From JBBDJB01 sp040880125 (GTDB taxonomy: Bacteria; Planctomycetota; Planctomycetia; Pirellulales; JBBDJB01): a stretch of DNA of 64,000 bases. A program made the position numbers and the translations under genes. Location of the stretch: contig JBBDJB010000050.1 of the NCBI GenBank assembly GCA_040880125.1, positions 8,608-72,607 of the forward strand, read 5' to 3'. Shown here piece after piece: positions 35,568-44,756 of the stretch. How positions within the stretch are numbered: position 1 is the first letter of the stretch; the number at the start of each line of letters is the position of its first letter. Below the pieces are notes generated by a model. It saw only the letters and a program-made list of their open reading frames with translations, searched no databases and was not told the DNA's origin.

Positions 35568-37310
35568 CTATTCCTGCAACGTCGCCGGGGGTGTCCGGCG
35601 CATGGCCTTGGGGCCAGCTCTTCGTGCCGCCATTTCGCTGGTGATCGCATCCAGCCGCCCCTGCACGGTGTCGAACGAGGCGATGGCGGTGAAAACCATC
35701 AGCAAGCTGACGCACGTGTAGCCGATCATGCCCACGATGTATGCATCCACTAGGTTCGGTTCGATACTAATTACGTCCGTATCGAGCACTACCGCAGGCG
35801 CATACAGCAAAAAGGGAATACAAGGAGCCAGCATGATCTCACCGAGAGGACTTGTCCCGACGAAGAACACCGGAATGCAACAGAAAAAATAGCCCCCGCC
35901 GACGAAAAACGCGATCACGAGTGTCGGGCCCAATGCTCGTAGCGACGTCTTGCTGATCATCGAGCTCCAGGTGCCCAGCCCCACGGCAAACAGCAGTAAC
36001 ACCCCGAAGGTTGCCAGCAGCAGGGCGAGGCGAAACAGAAAACCGGACATTTGGTGAAGACCCGGCACCCAGATGGTCAACAGAAACACGACCAGCCACC
36101 GGGCCGCGTAAAGATTGCCGGCGAACTTTGCCAAAACGATCTGCCGAGCAGAGAGCGGTGTGCTGAGCACCGCGTCCCATGTCTCCTCTTCCTTCTCCCC
36201 GGCAACGGCGCCGGCCGCGCGGGCGGCAATCAGCAACAGCCCGACGCATCCCACAGCCGCACCCATGGACGCGGCAAAGTACTGTCGGGCGCCCACTGAA
36301 GCGTAGGACGACGCAGTGTAGGTAGCGACATTCAGCGTCGTCACCGCACCAACTAGCAGCAGGACCACGATCCGACCCGCCACACCGAGCCGGGTGATCG
36401 AATGCCGGGCGAACAGTTCCTTCCACAGCATCGGCTCGGCGCCCAGCGGCAACCGCAGACGCGGCAGGCTGAAGCTCTCCCACCGTCGCCTTTTCGCCGG
36501 CGCTCCGGACGCCCTCAGATGCACTTGCCGCACCGCCATGGTGGCTAGGCCGATGCAAACCAGCGAAATGCCGGTCTGACCGAGCAGAAAGTCGCGGATC
36601 GGATGAGTGCCCGCTACCGGAAATGAGAAACCCATGCTGATGCTTGCCATCATCCACACCGGGTTGACCGATAGCAGATACCCATTGGCGTCCTGAAGCC
36701 ACTGCGGCAGAGACAATAGTGGACCCGGGGTCAACATCAGCGGCACGAATAAGAATGCGATGAGAAATAGATAACTCCGCATGACCGCGTCGCGCGGCCG
36801 CTGCGACCACACGGAAATGCAGATCGACACCGAGGCCACCAGGACCATCGTGCTGCCGGTGACGGCAAACACCAACAACAGTTGCTCGGCCGGAATGCCG
36901 CCCAACAGGCGGAAGATCGCAAGAATCGGCAGCCCCACCGCCACCAGATACGCGACGCTCAGCAGCCGCGCCGTCAGTTTGCCCAGCACGATTTCCGAGT
37001 TGCTAAGCTGCGTGGCGAACAGGTACTCGATCGTCCTCCTCGACCGCTCCGTGGCGATCGTCCCGGCCACCATGGCCGGCCCGACTGCCAGCACGCCCAA
37101 CAGTTGCAGCCAGGCATAGGAATAGAAAAAGCTCGCGGTCACACTCGCCACGTCCTGGATACTGATCTGGCGTCCGTAATACGTCAGTTGCGCGTAACTG
37201 CCCCAGAGCAGAAACAGGATCAGGATCGCGTAGACCACGCGAAGCACGAAGTAGCGCCGCCGCCGGGCACTGGTGACCATCTCCGCGCGAAAGATCGGAC
37301 CGAGCAGCAT
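35568..37310 (-). CDS. ABC-2 type transporter permease
   Basis: A 580-residue inner-membrane protein with about 12 hydrophobic segments in two halves, each starting with a polar helix typical of ABC-2 permeases (GPIFRAEMVTSARRRRYF and EPMLWKELFARHSITRLG). The segment EEETWDAVLSTPLSARQIVLAK is a recurrent ABC-2 permease motif, and a version (RRTIEYLFATQLSNSEIVLGK) lies in the first half. No ATPase gene is adjacent, so the partner is elsewhere. The ATG at 37310 follows GGAA; the in-frame upstream part is repeat DNA and was left out. Substrate unknown. Confidence 0.85.
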   Translation of the reverse strand: MLLGPIFRAEMVTSARRRRYFVLRVVYAILILFLLWGSYAQLTYYGRQISIQDVASVTASFFYSYAWLQLLGVLAVGPAMVAGTIATERSRRTIEYLFATQLSNSEIVLGKLTARLLSVAYLVAVGLPILAIFRLLGGIPAEQLLLVFAVTGSTMVLVASVSICISVWSQRPRDAVMRSYLFLIAFLFVPLMLTPGPLLSLPQWLQDANGYLLSVNPVWMMASISMGFSFPVAGTHPIRDFLLGQTGISLVCIGLATMAVRQVHLRASGAPAKRRRWESFSLPRLRLPLGAEPMLWKELFARHSITRLGVAGRIVVLLLVGAVTTLNVATYTASSYASVGARQYFAASMGAAVGCVGLLLIAARAAGAVAGEKEEETWDAVLSTPLSARQIVLAKFAGNLYAARWLVVFLLTIWVPGLHQMSGFLFRLALLLATFGVLLLFAVGLGTWSSMISKTSLRALGPTLVIAFFVGGGYFFCCIPVFFVGTSPLGEIMLAPCIPFLLYAPAVVLDTDVISIEPNLVDAYIVGMIGYTCVSLLMVFTAIASFDTVQGRLDAITSEMAARRAGPKAMRRTPPATLQE

Positions 37311-37430
37311 CAGGCATGTTCCGGCAAAGTGAAGAGGCAGGCAACAAGCGGCCTCATGGTACCGCCGCCGCGCCCGCCGGGCTAGAGAATGGCGACCAAG
37401 TAGGGCTCGCTGTGCGGACCGTATCTTACG

Positions 37431-37455
37431 GTGGCACAGACATTCCTGTCTGTGC
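37431..37455. repeat. R1 palindromic repeat
   Basis: Consensus R1 in plus orientation, inside element C. Confidence 0.85.
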
Positions 37456-37550
37456 ATAGCAGCGTCAGGGTTGTCGCGGAGGGCCAAGCGCGCGGGCCAC
37501 GGAATGCTTGTACTGCCCTGCAGCTTTGGCCCTTGGATTTCGGGGAATTC

Positions 37551-37575
37551 GCACAGACAGGAATGTCTGTGCCAC
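37551..37575. repeat. R1 palindromic repeat, inverted
   Basis: Exact reverse complement of the copy at 37431-37455, inside element C. Confidence 0.85.
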
Positions 37576-37705
37576 GATCCGCTGACGGTCTGCACATCGG
37601 ACCCTACTGGTCTACCGATCGCCCCCGCACCCTGGCCGCAGTATCCGGATTGGGCTATGCTGACAGGTTGCGGAAATCTTGCATTTTGCACCTGGGGAGT
37701 GCAGC

Positions 37706-40552
37706 GTGGCCGAGCGAATCATCCGCCTCCGCAAGGTGGCGGTTCACAACCTCAAACAGATCGATCTCGACCTGCCGCAGCGCAAGCTGATCGTCATCTG
37801 CGGGCGCAGCGGCAGCGGGAAGACGAGCCTCGCCCTCGATACGCTCTACGCCGAGGGACAGCGGCGGTACATCGAGAGCCTGTCGGCCTACAGCCGGCAG
37901 TTCCTGGAACGGCTCGACAAGCCGGACGCCGAAACGATCGACGGCATCCCGGCCAGTATCGCCGTCACCCGCAAGACTGCCAGCCGGTCGAATCGGGCCA
38001 CGGTCGCTACCGCCACGGAAATCCATGACCATCTGCGGCTGCTGTTCGCGCGGATCGGCGAGATCCAGTGCCTCGACTGCGACCGGCCGGTGCGCCGCGA
38101 CACGCCCGAGTCGATCGCCGACACTCTAGGCCAGATCGAGTCAGGCCGCCGGATGATGATCGCCTTTTCCGCCGCGCCGGCCGAAGGCGAGACGCCCGGT
38201 CAGTTTGCCGCCCGGCTCTCCGAGGAGGGCTTCGTGCGGGCGATCGTCGGCGACGCGGTGATGAACCTGGCCGACGTTTCCAAGTTGGAGCAACTTGGGC
38301 AAGAGCCAATCGACGTGGTCATCGACCGCCTCTCGACCGACCGGCTCAACCGCGAGCGCCTGTGCGATACGCTGGAGTCGGCCCTGATCCAGGGCGGCGC
38401 GGCATGCCTGGTGCTCGTCGAACGGCCGACCGACGCTCCGCCAGACGACGCCGCCCAGACGCAATCGATCGACGGCCACAAGTGGCAGCGGCGGCACTTC
38501 AGCGGCCAGTTGCGGTGCGGTACGTGCGGCCGCGAGTATCCCGAGCCCGAGCCGCGGCTGTTCAGCTTCAACAGCCCGCTGGGGGCCTGTCCCCAGTGCG
38601 AGGGTTTCGGCAACATCATCGACGTCGACATGGAACTGGTCGTGCCGGATGTGACCAAGTCAATCCGCGAGGGCGCGATAGCCCCCTGGAACACGCCGTC
38701 CTACGCGCACGAGCTGGAAGAGTTGCTCGCCCTGGCCGGCGACTTCGATATCCCCGTGGACGTGCCGTTTGCGGAGCTCGACGAAGAGAGCCTGCGGCGG
38801 ATTCGCGAAGGCGTGCCCGAGCGCGACTTCGGCGGCTTAAGCGGCTTTTTCGCCTGGCTGGAGCGGCGCAAATACAAGATGCACCTGCGGGCCGTACTCA
38901 GCCGCTATCGCTCGTACCGCGTGTGTACCGCCTGTCACGGAGCCCGGCTGCGGCCCGAAGCGCTCGCCGTCCGCATCGGCGGGCGGAACATCGCCGAGGT
39001 GACGGGCATGCCGATCGGCGCAGCGGCCCGTTACCTGGACGAGTTGGAGCTTTCCGACTACCAGCGACAGGTGGGCCGCGTGATGCTCGACCAAGTTAGC
39101 GCAAGGCTGCGGTTTCTCGATCAGGTGGGCGTCGCCTACCTGACGCTCGATCGCACGCTCCGCACGCTCAGCGGCGGCGAGGCCCAGCGGGTGTCGCTCA
39201 CCTCGGCGCTCGGCTCCAGCCTCGTGAATCTGCTGTACGTGCTGGACGAGCCGTCGATCGGGCTTCACCCGCACGACGTCAGCCGGCTGACCGCGGCGGT
39301 CCGCAGGCTGCGCGACCGGGGCAACACGGTCGTGGTGGTCGAGCACGAAGAGACGATGATTCGCGCCGCCGATCACGTTGTCGAGATCGGGCCGTTGGCG
39401 GGCGAACGCGGCGGCGAGATCGTTTTCCAGGGTACGCCCGCGGAAATGCTCCAGGCCCAGGGCAGCATCAGCGGCGACTGGCTCGCCGGCAGGCGCGGCG
39501 CGAGCGGTCCTGCGCGTCGCCGCGAGCCGCAGCACGGCCGGGTGCGCGTGACCGGCGCCCGGGGCAACAACCTCAAGAATATCGACGTCGAGTTCCCGCT
39601 CGGCCTGTTGTGCCTGGTCACCGGGGTAAGCGGGTCGGGCAAGAGCACGCTCGTCCAACAGACGCTCTATCGCGCACTCTGCCGGCGGCTCCGCAAGGAC
39701 GCCCCCAAGCCGTACGATCACGACGACGTCTTCGGCGACGGCCAAATCGAAGACGCCGTGCTGGTCGATCAGTCACCCATCGCGCGTTCTTCGCGGTCCA
39801 ATCCCGTTACCTATATCAAGGCCTTCGACCCGATCCGGGCCGTCTTCGCGGAGACGCTGGAAGCCCGTACGCATAACTACACGCCCAAGTACTTCAGCTT
39901 CAATGTCGAAGGCGGCCGCTGCGAGGCCTGCCAGGGCGACGGTTACAAAACCGTCGACATGCAGTTTCTGGCCGACGTCCACATGAAATGCCCCGAGTGC
40001 GGCGGTCGCCGTTACCGCCGCGAGATCCTGCAGGTCAGATACCGTGGGCGTGACATCGCCGAGGTGCTCGATATGACCGTCCGCGAGGCGTTCGCCTTCT
40101 TCCGCGGTCATGGCAAGGTGCAGTCGCGGCTGAAGCACCTGATCGATGTCGGCCTCGACTACCTGCGGCTTGGCCAACCGGCCAGCACGCTTTCCGGCGG
40201 CGAGGCCCAGCGGCTCAAGCTGGCCAGCTACCTCTCGACACCCCGGCGAGGGCGCACGCTGTTCGTGCTCGATGAGCCGACCACCGGGCTGCACTGGTCG
40301 GACATCGTACAGTTGATCGACTGCTTCGACGCGCTGCTCGACGCCGGGCACTCGCTGATCGTCGTCGAGCATAACTTGCAGTTAATGAAGGCGGCCGACT
40401 ACATCGTCGATCTGGGCCCGGGCGCCGCCGACGAGGGCGGCCGCGTGGTGGCCGAGGGTTCGCCCGAGGAAGTAGCCGGCAACACGGCCTCGATCACCGG
40501 CCGCTATTTGGCCGCCGCCCTGGCGGGAGACGTTCATGAGCAAATCGCCTGA
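37706..40552 (+). CDS. uvrA: UvrA-family excinuclease ATPase
   Basis: A 948-residue protein with two ABC ATPase modules. The first Walker A is GRSGSGKT (33-40), the second GVSGSGKS; signatures LSGGEAQRVSL and LSGGEAQRLKL are present. Zinc-finger cysteines lie in CGTCG / CPQCEG and CEACQGDG / CPECGG. The UvrB-binding and insertion regions appear retained. The stretch SIAVTRKTASRSNRATVATATE differs from the usual SIDQKTTSRNPRSTVGT, so it may be a UvrA paralogue and not the main repair UvrA. The GTG at 37706 follows GGGGAG at 7 nt. It overlaps the next gene by 17 bp. Confidence 0.9.
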   Translation: MAERIIRLRKVAVHNLKQIDLDLPQRKLIVICGRSGSGKTSLALDTLYAEGQRRYIESLSAYSRQFLERLDKPDAETIDGIPASIAVTRKTASRSNRATVATATEIHDHLRLLFARIGEIQCLDCDRPVRRDTPESIADTLGQIESGRRMMIAFSAAPAEGETPGQFAARLSEEGFVRAIVGDAVMNLADVSKLEQLGQEPIDVVIDRLSTDRLNRERLCDTLESALIQGGAACLVLVERPTDAPPDDAAQTQSIDGHKWQRRHFSGQLRCGTCGREYPEPEPRLFSFNSPLGACPQCEGFGNIIDVDMELVVPDVTKSIREGAIAPWNTPSYAHELEELLALAGDFDIPVDVPFAELDEESLRRIREGVPERDFGGLSGFFAWLERRKYKMHLRAVLSRYRSYRVCTACHGARLRPEALAVRIGGRNIAEVTGMPIGAAARYLDELELSDYQRQVGRVMLDQVSARLRFLDQVGVAYLTLDRTLRTLSGGEAQRVSLTSALGSSLVNLLYVLDEPSIGLHPHDVSRLTAAVRRLRDRGNTVVVVEHEETMIRAADHVVEIGPLAGERGGEIVFQGTPAEMLQAQGSISGDWLAGRRGASGPARRREPQHGRVRVTGARGNNLKNIDVEFPLGLLCLVTGVSGSGKSTLVQQTLYRALCRRLRKDAPKPYDHDDVFGDGQIEDAVLVDQSPIARSSRSNPVTYIKAFDPIRAVFAETLEARTHNYTPKYFSFNVEGGRCEACQGDGYKTVDMQFLADVHMKCPECGGRRYRREILQVRYRGRDIAEVLDMTVREAFAFFRGHGKVQSRLKHLIDVGLDYLRLGQPASTLSGGEAQRLKLASYLSTPRRGRTLFVLDEPTTGLHWSDIVQLIDCFDALLDAGHSLIVVEHNLQLMKAADYIVDLGPGAADEGGRVVAEGSPEEVAGNTASITGRYLAAALAGDVHEQIA

Positions 40553-41438
40553 CGTGGCCGGCGCTGCGCCTGCGGATCTGGCGGTGCGCGTCTTTTTCGG
40601 CGATGCCTCACCGGCCGCCGCTAATGTGTACGCCCAGGCAAGCGGCGACCTGCCGCCCGACGCACGTCTGACCGGCAGCGTGGGCGGCCCGACGTGCGCG
40701 TACGCGCGAACCCTGGCCGCGACAATGCCGCTACGCGATCGCGGCCCGGGGCCGACCCCGCTGGCCGAAGCGATCGTGCCCGACCCCTGCTTCTGGACGC
40801 CCGAGCTGCCGTACTTGTACCAGGTTGACGTCGAGCTGCGTCGTGGCGAGCAATTGATCGCCCGCCAGCGTCATCTGCTGGGGATCCGCCCGCTAGCCGT
40901 GCGCGGCAGCGATCTGCGGCTGGCCGGCACGCGCTGGGTGCTGCGCGGGGCGATGCGTGACGCCGTCGATGAGCGACCGCTGGCGGCATGGCATGCCGCC
41001 GGTGCAGCAATGCTCGTGACCAATCCGGACGACGCGCTGTGCGACGAGGCCAGCCGCGTCGGCGTCCTGGTGATTGCCCGGCTGTCCGGCGACCGAGCGA
41101 GCTGTGAACAGGAACTGGCTCGCGTTGCCCGCTGGCCGGCGGTCGGCGTGGCCGTGCTCGACGAGTGGGACGGGCAAGCGCCGCGGCCGCGGAACCTGCT
41201 GCTGGCCCAAAGGCGCGACGCGACCGACAATGAACCAGTCGCCCCCTGGGCGGACCTTGCGCTGTGCGAAGGCGGCTCGGCCGACGATCTGATACGATTC
41301 GTCCGCGAGTGCCGCGTGCCCTGCCTGACCCGGCGCCGGGGCGGACCGTATGAAAGCATCCAGGAGGCCCGCCGGGCGTGCGACCTGTTGCAGCGCGACC
41401 TGGCTCCGCACGCCGACCCATGCGGCTTTTTCGTGTGA
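40536..41438 (+). CDS. GH2-like protein lacking catalytic barrel
   Basis: A 300-residue protein. Residues about 80-135 (FWTPELPYLYQVDVEL, then GIRPLAVRGSDLRLAGTRWV) look like the immunoglobulin-like domain and barrel entry of glycoside hydrolase family 2. The following 150 residues resemble the first barrel strands (AAGAAMLVTNPDDALCDEA), but the catalytic glutamates are not recognisable and the protein is far too short for a GH2 enzyme. No signal peptide is seen, so it is probably cytosolic. It overlaps the UvrA-like gene by 17 bp and ends 22 bp before the E1-like gene, an odd partnership. Confidence 0.65.
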   Translation: MSKSPDVAGAAPADLAVRVFFGDASPAAANVYAQASGDLPPDARLTGSVGGPTCAYARTLAATMPLRDRGPGPTPLAEAIVPDPCFWTPELPYLYQVDVELRRGEQLIARQRHLLGIRPLAVRGSDLRLAGTRWVLRGAMRDAVDERPLAAWHAAGAAMLVTNPDDALCDEASRVGVLVIARLSGDRASCEQELARVARWPAVGVAVLDEWDGQAPRPRNLLLAQRRDATDNEPVAPWADLALCEGGSADDLIRFVRECRVPCLTRRRGGPYESIQEARRACDLLQRDLAPHADPCGFFV

Positions 41439-41460
41439 GCGATTTTTCGGAGACGACCCG

Positions 41461-42516
41461 GTGACCAGCGTACCCGAGAGAAACCCCGCCAACCTCGACC
41501 GCTACGTCCGGCAGATGCGCTACCCGCCGTTGGGCGAACAGGGTCAGCGCCGGCTCGCAGAAAGCCGCGCGCTGCTTTGCGGCTGCGGCGCGCTCGGTTC
41601 GGTGCTGGCCAATACGCTGGTCCGTGCCGGTGTCGGCTATTTGCGGATCGTCGACCGCGACTTCCTGGAGCTGAACAACCTGCAGCGGCAGGTGCTCTAC
41701 GATGAACAGGACGTCGCATCGCACCTGCCCAAGTCGATCGCCGCGGCGGCCAAGCTCCGCAAGATCAACTCGCAGGTCGAGATCGAGCCAGTTGTGGCCG
41801 ACGTCGATCATCAGAACGTCGCCCGGCTGGCCGAGGGCATGGACATCCTGCTGGACGGTACCGACAACTTCGAGACTCGCTTCCTGCTGAACGACCTGGC
41901 GGTGCGCGACCGGCTCCCTTGGGTGTACGGCGGCTGCATCGGCGCGGAGGGGCAGTCGATGACGATCCTGCCCGGGGAAACACCGTGCCTGACCTGCCTG
42001 CTGCAAGAGGCCCCGCCGCCGGGCACCATGCCCACCTGCGACACGGCCGGCATTCTGGGGCCGATCGTCAACGTGGTGGCTTCCATCCAGGCGATCGAGG
42101 CGATCAAGATCCTCAGCGGCAACCGCGACTCCATCAACCGCACGCTGTACATCATCGACCTGTGGGATAGCCGCGTTCGCCAGGTCGAGGTCGCCCAGCT
42201 TCGCGAGGCGGTGGACTGCCGCACCTGCCATCAGCGCGAATTTCCCTGGCTCGAAGGCCGCCTGGGCAGTCACACGGCCGTGCTCTGCGGACGCAACGCC
42301 GTGCAACTCAGCCACGCCACGCCGGGCGGAGTTGCGCTCGACTCGCTCGCGCAAAAGCTCGCCGGCATGGGCCGCGTCGCCCACAATAATTACCTGCTGC
42401 GGCTGGCCGTGGACGATTACACGATCACGGTCTTTCCCGACGGCCGGGCGATCGTCGCCGGCACCGACGACATCCCCACCGCCAAAACCGTCTACGCCAA
42501 GTACATCGGCAGCTAG
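41461..42516 (+). CDS. ThiF/MoeB/HesA-family E1-like adenylyltransferase
   Basis: A 351-residue enzyme that adenylates the C-terminal glycine of a ubiquitin-like sulfur carrier (ThiS or MoaD type). Visible are the nucleotide loop GCGALGSVLAN, NNLQRQVLY, the DGTDNFETR block, zinc cysteines CLTC and CRTC, and the segment MPTCDTAGILGP. The C-terminal 95 residues (ITVFPDGRAIVAGTDD) match the tail of MoeB/ThiF proteins of several phyla; no rhodanese domain is present. The GTG at 41461 follows CGGAGA. No carrier protein gene is adjacent. Confidence 0.88.
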   Translation: MTSVPERNPANLDRYVRQMRYPPLGEQGQRRLAESRALLCGCGALGSVLANTLVRAGVGYLRIVDRDFLELNNLQRQVLYDEQDVASHLPKSIAAAAKLRKINSQVEIEPVVADVDHQNVARLAEGMDILLDGTDNFETRFLLNDLAVRDRLPWVYGGCIGAEGQSMTILPGETPCLTCLLQEAPPPGTMPTCDTAGILGPIVNVVASIQAIEAIKILSGNRDSINRTLYIIDLWDSRVRQVEVAQLREAVDCRTCHQREFPWLEGRLGSHTAVLCGRNAVQLSHATPGGVALDSLAQKLAGMGRVAHNNYLLRLAVDDYTITVFPDGRAIVAGTDDIPTAKTVYAKYIGS

Positions 42517-42523
42517 CGAAAGT

Positions 42524-42559
42524 CGGGTAGCACCGGTTGTCTTCAACCGGTGCTACCCG
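42524..42559. repeat. Perfect 16-bp stem-loop after the E1-like gene
   Basis: Arms CGGGTAGCACCGGTTG and its exact complement around the loop TCTT, eight bases after the stop codon and followed by GTCTTT. It may work as a terminator or be a dispersed repeat; only this copy is in the window. Confidence 0.7.
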
Positions 42560-42581
42560 GTCTTTAAGTACAGCTACAGCC

Positions 42582-42614
42582 CCCTCTCCCCGGCCCTCTC
42601 CCAGAGGGAGAGGG
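42582..42614. repeat. R5 palindromic repeat, copy 2
   Basis: Second copy of the CCCTCTCCC / GGGAGAGGG palindrome, the same as 82-114 apart from one or two bases. Confidence 0.7.
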
Positions 42615-42623
42615 AGTAATCTC

Positions 42624-42643
42624 GTGGCACAGACGACTGTGTC
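42624..42643. repeat. Truncated R1 repeat
   Basis: GTGGCACAGACGACTGTGTC, a degenerate R1 just upstream of the methyltransferase gene. Confidence 0.5.
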
Positions 42644-42675
42644 TTTAAACTCTCGAAAAGGTTCTCCACCTCTCC

Positions 42676-43338
42676 ATGCTCGACCGCATCCTCGAACCGG
42701 AAGTGATGGACACCCGCGGCGAGGCGATCGATTACGACGTGATGGATCACGCCGAAGTGAACCGCCGCTTTGTGGACGATCTGATTGCGGCCGGCCTGCC
42801 CGAGGGCGACTGCCTCGACCTCGGCACCGGCACCGCGCAAATCCCGATCGAGCTCGCGAAGCGAACGCAGAATGTCCGCATCTGGGCGGTCGACCTGGCT
42901 GGCCAGATGCTTGCCGTCGGACGGGCGAACGTCTCAGCGGCCGCGCTCACGGCGCGGATCGAGTTGCAACTGGCCGACGCCAAGCGGCTCCCTTATCCCG
43001 ACGGGCGGTTCGCCTCTGTGATGTCCAACAGCATCGTGCACCACGTCCCGCGGCCTGAAGACGCGTTGGCCGAAGCAATCCGCGTCACCGCTCCCGCGGG
43101 GCTGCTATTCGTCCGCGATCTGATGCGGCCCGACTCCCGCCAGCGGCTCGAATCCCTCGTTGAGCAGCACGCCGGCACGGCGGGCGCGCACCAGCGGAAG
43201 ATGTTCGCCGACTCGCTGCACGCGGCCCTGACCCTTGAAGAAATGCGGCAACTCGTGGAGCATCTGGGGTATGCCGCCACCGACGTCGGGGCGACCTCCG
43301 ACCGCCACTGGACGTGGACCGCCCGAAAGAACCGCTGA
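42676..43338 (+). CDS. Class I SAM-dependent methyltransferase
   Basis: A 220-residue enzyme of the UbiE/Methyltransf_11 type. Motif I is CLDLGTGTAQIP, the acidic residue after strand 2 lies in VDLAGQML, and motif IV lies in SNSIVHHVP, followed by EAIRVTAPAGLLFVRD. The substrate is unknown. The leader is crowded with repeats (R5, truncated R1). Confidence 0.85.
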   Translation: MLDRILEPEVMDTRGEAIDYDVMDHAEVNRRFVDDLIAAGLPEGDCLDLGTGTAQIPIELAKRTQNVRIWAVDLAGQMLAVGRANVSAAALTARIELQLADAKRLPYPDGRFASVMSNSIVHHVPRPEDALAEAIRVTAPAGLLFVRDLMRPDSRQRLESLVEQHAGTAGAHQRKMFADSLHAALTLEEMRQLVEHLGYAATDVGATSDRHWTWTARKNR

Positions 43339-43351
43339 GGTACAGCAACGG

Positions 43352-43375
43352 GTGGCACAGACATTCCTCGCTGTG
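43352..43375. repeat. R1 repeat, degenerate
   Basis: GTGGCACAGACATTCC with CGCTGTG as the second arm; it lies between the methyltransferase and M48 genes. Confidence 0.65.
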
Positions 43376-43407
43376 TTAGGCAGCATTGACTTTAAAAGGA
43401 GCACCTC

Positions 43408-44634
43408 GTGCCGGAACAACCGCACGAACATCCCACCGAGAGCGATCCGCCGATTGAGGCAGACAGGCAAACACCGGAAGTGTCCGGCGACAGTACTGAC
43501 GACGCCTTCGACGGCCAGGCGGTCCTCTCGCCGGAGGCGCTCGAAGAAGCCAAGCGCTACGGCCGGCTCGATCTCGTCACCAGCCTGGCCGACAAGGCTC
43601 TCGACCTGGCGTTTCTCTCGGTGGCCGCCTTCTGGCTGGCCGGGCCGCTTACCGCTTGGCTGCGCGGATTTGGGTTTCTCTCCGCGCATCCCCCCTGGCA
43701 GGTGGTGGCCCTGTATGTGATCGTGCTGGGGCTGCACATGGCCATTTCTTTTCCGCTCTCGTACTACCGCGGATTCGTCCTGGAGCACCAGTTCGGGCTC
43801 AGCCGGCAGTCGCCGCGTGCGTGGTTGTGGCGCTACGCGAAGCAAGGTGTGCTTGCCGGCGGCTTCGGCATACTGTTCTTCCTCATGATCTTCTGGCTCA
43901 TCTGGAACGTTGGCGCCATGTGGTGGCTGGCCGCCGCGGTGGCGTTCTTTTTCATTTCGGTCCTACTCGGCCAGTTGCTGCCGGTGGTCGTGGTGCCGCT
44001 TTTCTATCGAGTCGAGCGCCTCGATGCCCCGGAGCTGACCGAGCGGCTCGCCCGCCTCGCCGAGCGGACCGGCCTGAACCTGCAGGGCGTCTATCGCATC
44101 GACATCAGCGCCGAGACCGTCAAGGCGAACGCCATGCTCGCAGGGCTGGGACGCACGCGCCGCGTGCTATTGGGCGACACGCTACTCGACCGCTTCACGC
44201 ACGACGAGATCGAAGTCATCTTTGCGCACGAGGTCGGGCATCATGTCCACCGGCACATCCCCAAGCTGATGGCCATCGGCGGCCTGTTCAGCCTGGTCGG
44301 CTTCGGCCTATGCGACGTCGCGCTGATGGCCTACAGCGGCCCGGTCACCTACAGCGACGTGCCGCCATCGGCGCTGCCGCTGTTGATGCTGGTCATCACG
44401 CTGTTTTCAATGTTGATGGAGCCGCTGCAGAACGTGATCAGCCGCCACTTCGAGCGGCAGTGCGACCGCTATGCGCTCGAGCGGACGGGCATGCGAGCCG
44501 CCTACCGCGCGGCCTTCCGCAAGCTGGCCCGGCTGAACAAGGACGATCCAGCTCCCAACCCGGTCACTGTCTTTCTGTTCCACAGTCATCCCCCGATCGG
44601 CGAGCGCCTGGCGATGGCCGACGGCGCGGAGTGA
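43408..44634 (+). CDS. M48 membrane metalloprotease, Ste24-like
   Basis: A 408-residue inner-membrane zinc protease. An acidic 50-residue N-terminus precedes about five hydrophobic segments. The zinc motif is HEVGH (274-278) in EVIFAHEVGHHVHRH, and the third ligand is expected in FERQCDRYALE. The block SYYRGFVLEHQFGLSRQSP is typical of the CAAX prenyl protease 1 (Ste24) branch, which in bacteria handles membrane protein quality. The GTG at 43408 has AAGGAG at 7 nt. Confidence 0.92.
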   Translation: MPEQPHEHPTESDPPIEADRQTPEVSGDSTDDAFDGQAVLSPEALEEAKRYGRLDLVTSLADKALDLAFLSVAAFWLAGPLTAWLRGFGFLSAHPPWQVVALYVIVLGLHMAISFPLSYYRGFVLEHQFGLSRQSPRAWLWRYAKQGVLAGGFGILFFLMIFWLIWNVGAMWWLAAAVAFFFISVLLGQLLPVVVVPLFYRVERLDAPELTERLARLAERTGLNLQGVYRIDISAETVKANAMLAGLGRTRRVLLGDTLLDRFTHDEIEVIFAHEVGHHVHRHIPKLMAIGGLFSLVGFGLCDVALMAYSGPVTYSDVPPSALPLLMLVITLFSMLMEPLQNVISRHFERQCDRYALERTGMRAAYRAAFRKLARLNKDDPAPNPVTVFLFHSHPPIGERLAMADGAE

Positions 44635-44702
44635 CCGGCTGTGCCGGTTGTAGAGGCAAAGTCTCCGTGTCTTGCCCAGCTTTAGCCGGCCGGTAGGTCA
44701 CA

Positions 44703-44756
44703 GTGACAGGCCTCTGTCACCGCGGTAACCCACGTTTGCAATGATGTGGGTTCCGC
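44703..44756. promoter_or_regulatory. Two adjacent hairpins covering the HTH gene start
   Basis: GTGACAG / CTGTCAC (44703-44720, loop GCCT) is followed by GCGG-AACCCAC / GTGGGTT-CCGC (44722-44756, one mismatch). The start codon of the HTH gene lies in the second loop, suggesting an operator or a translation control structure. Confidence 0.45.

Larger units (their letters stand above)
37400..37607. mobile_element. MITE-like element C, 208 bp, with nested R1 pair
   Basis: Terminal inverted repeats at 37400-37420 and 37587-37607 enclose two inverted R1 copies (37431-37455 and 37551-37575). The whole element can fold back on itself. It lies between the divergent ABC-2 permease and UvrA-like genes. 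Confidence 0.65.

Noticed and set aside
37311..37691. N-terminal extension of the ABC-2 permease
   Set aside because: The in-frame extension is translated R1 and MITE DNA. The ATG at 37310 has a ribosome site and begins a typical permease N-terminus.
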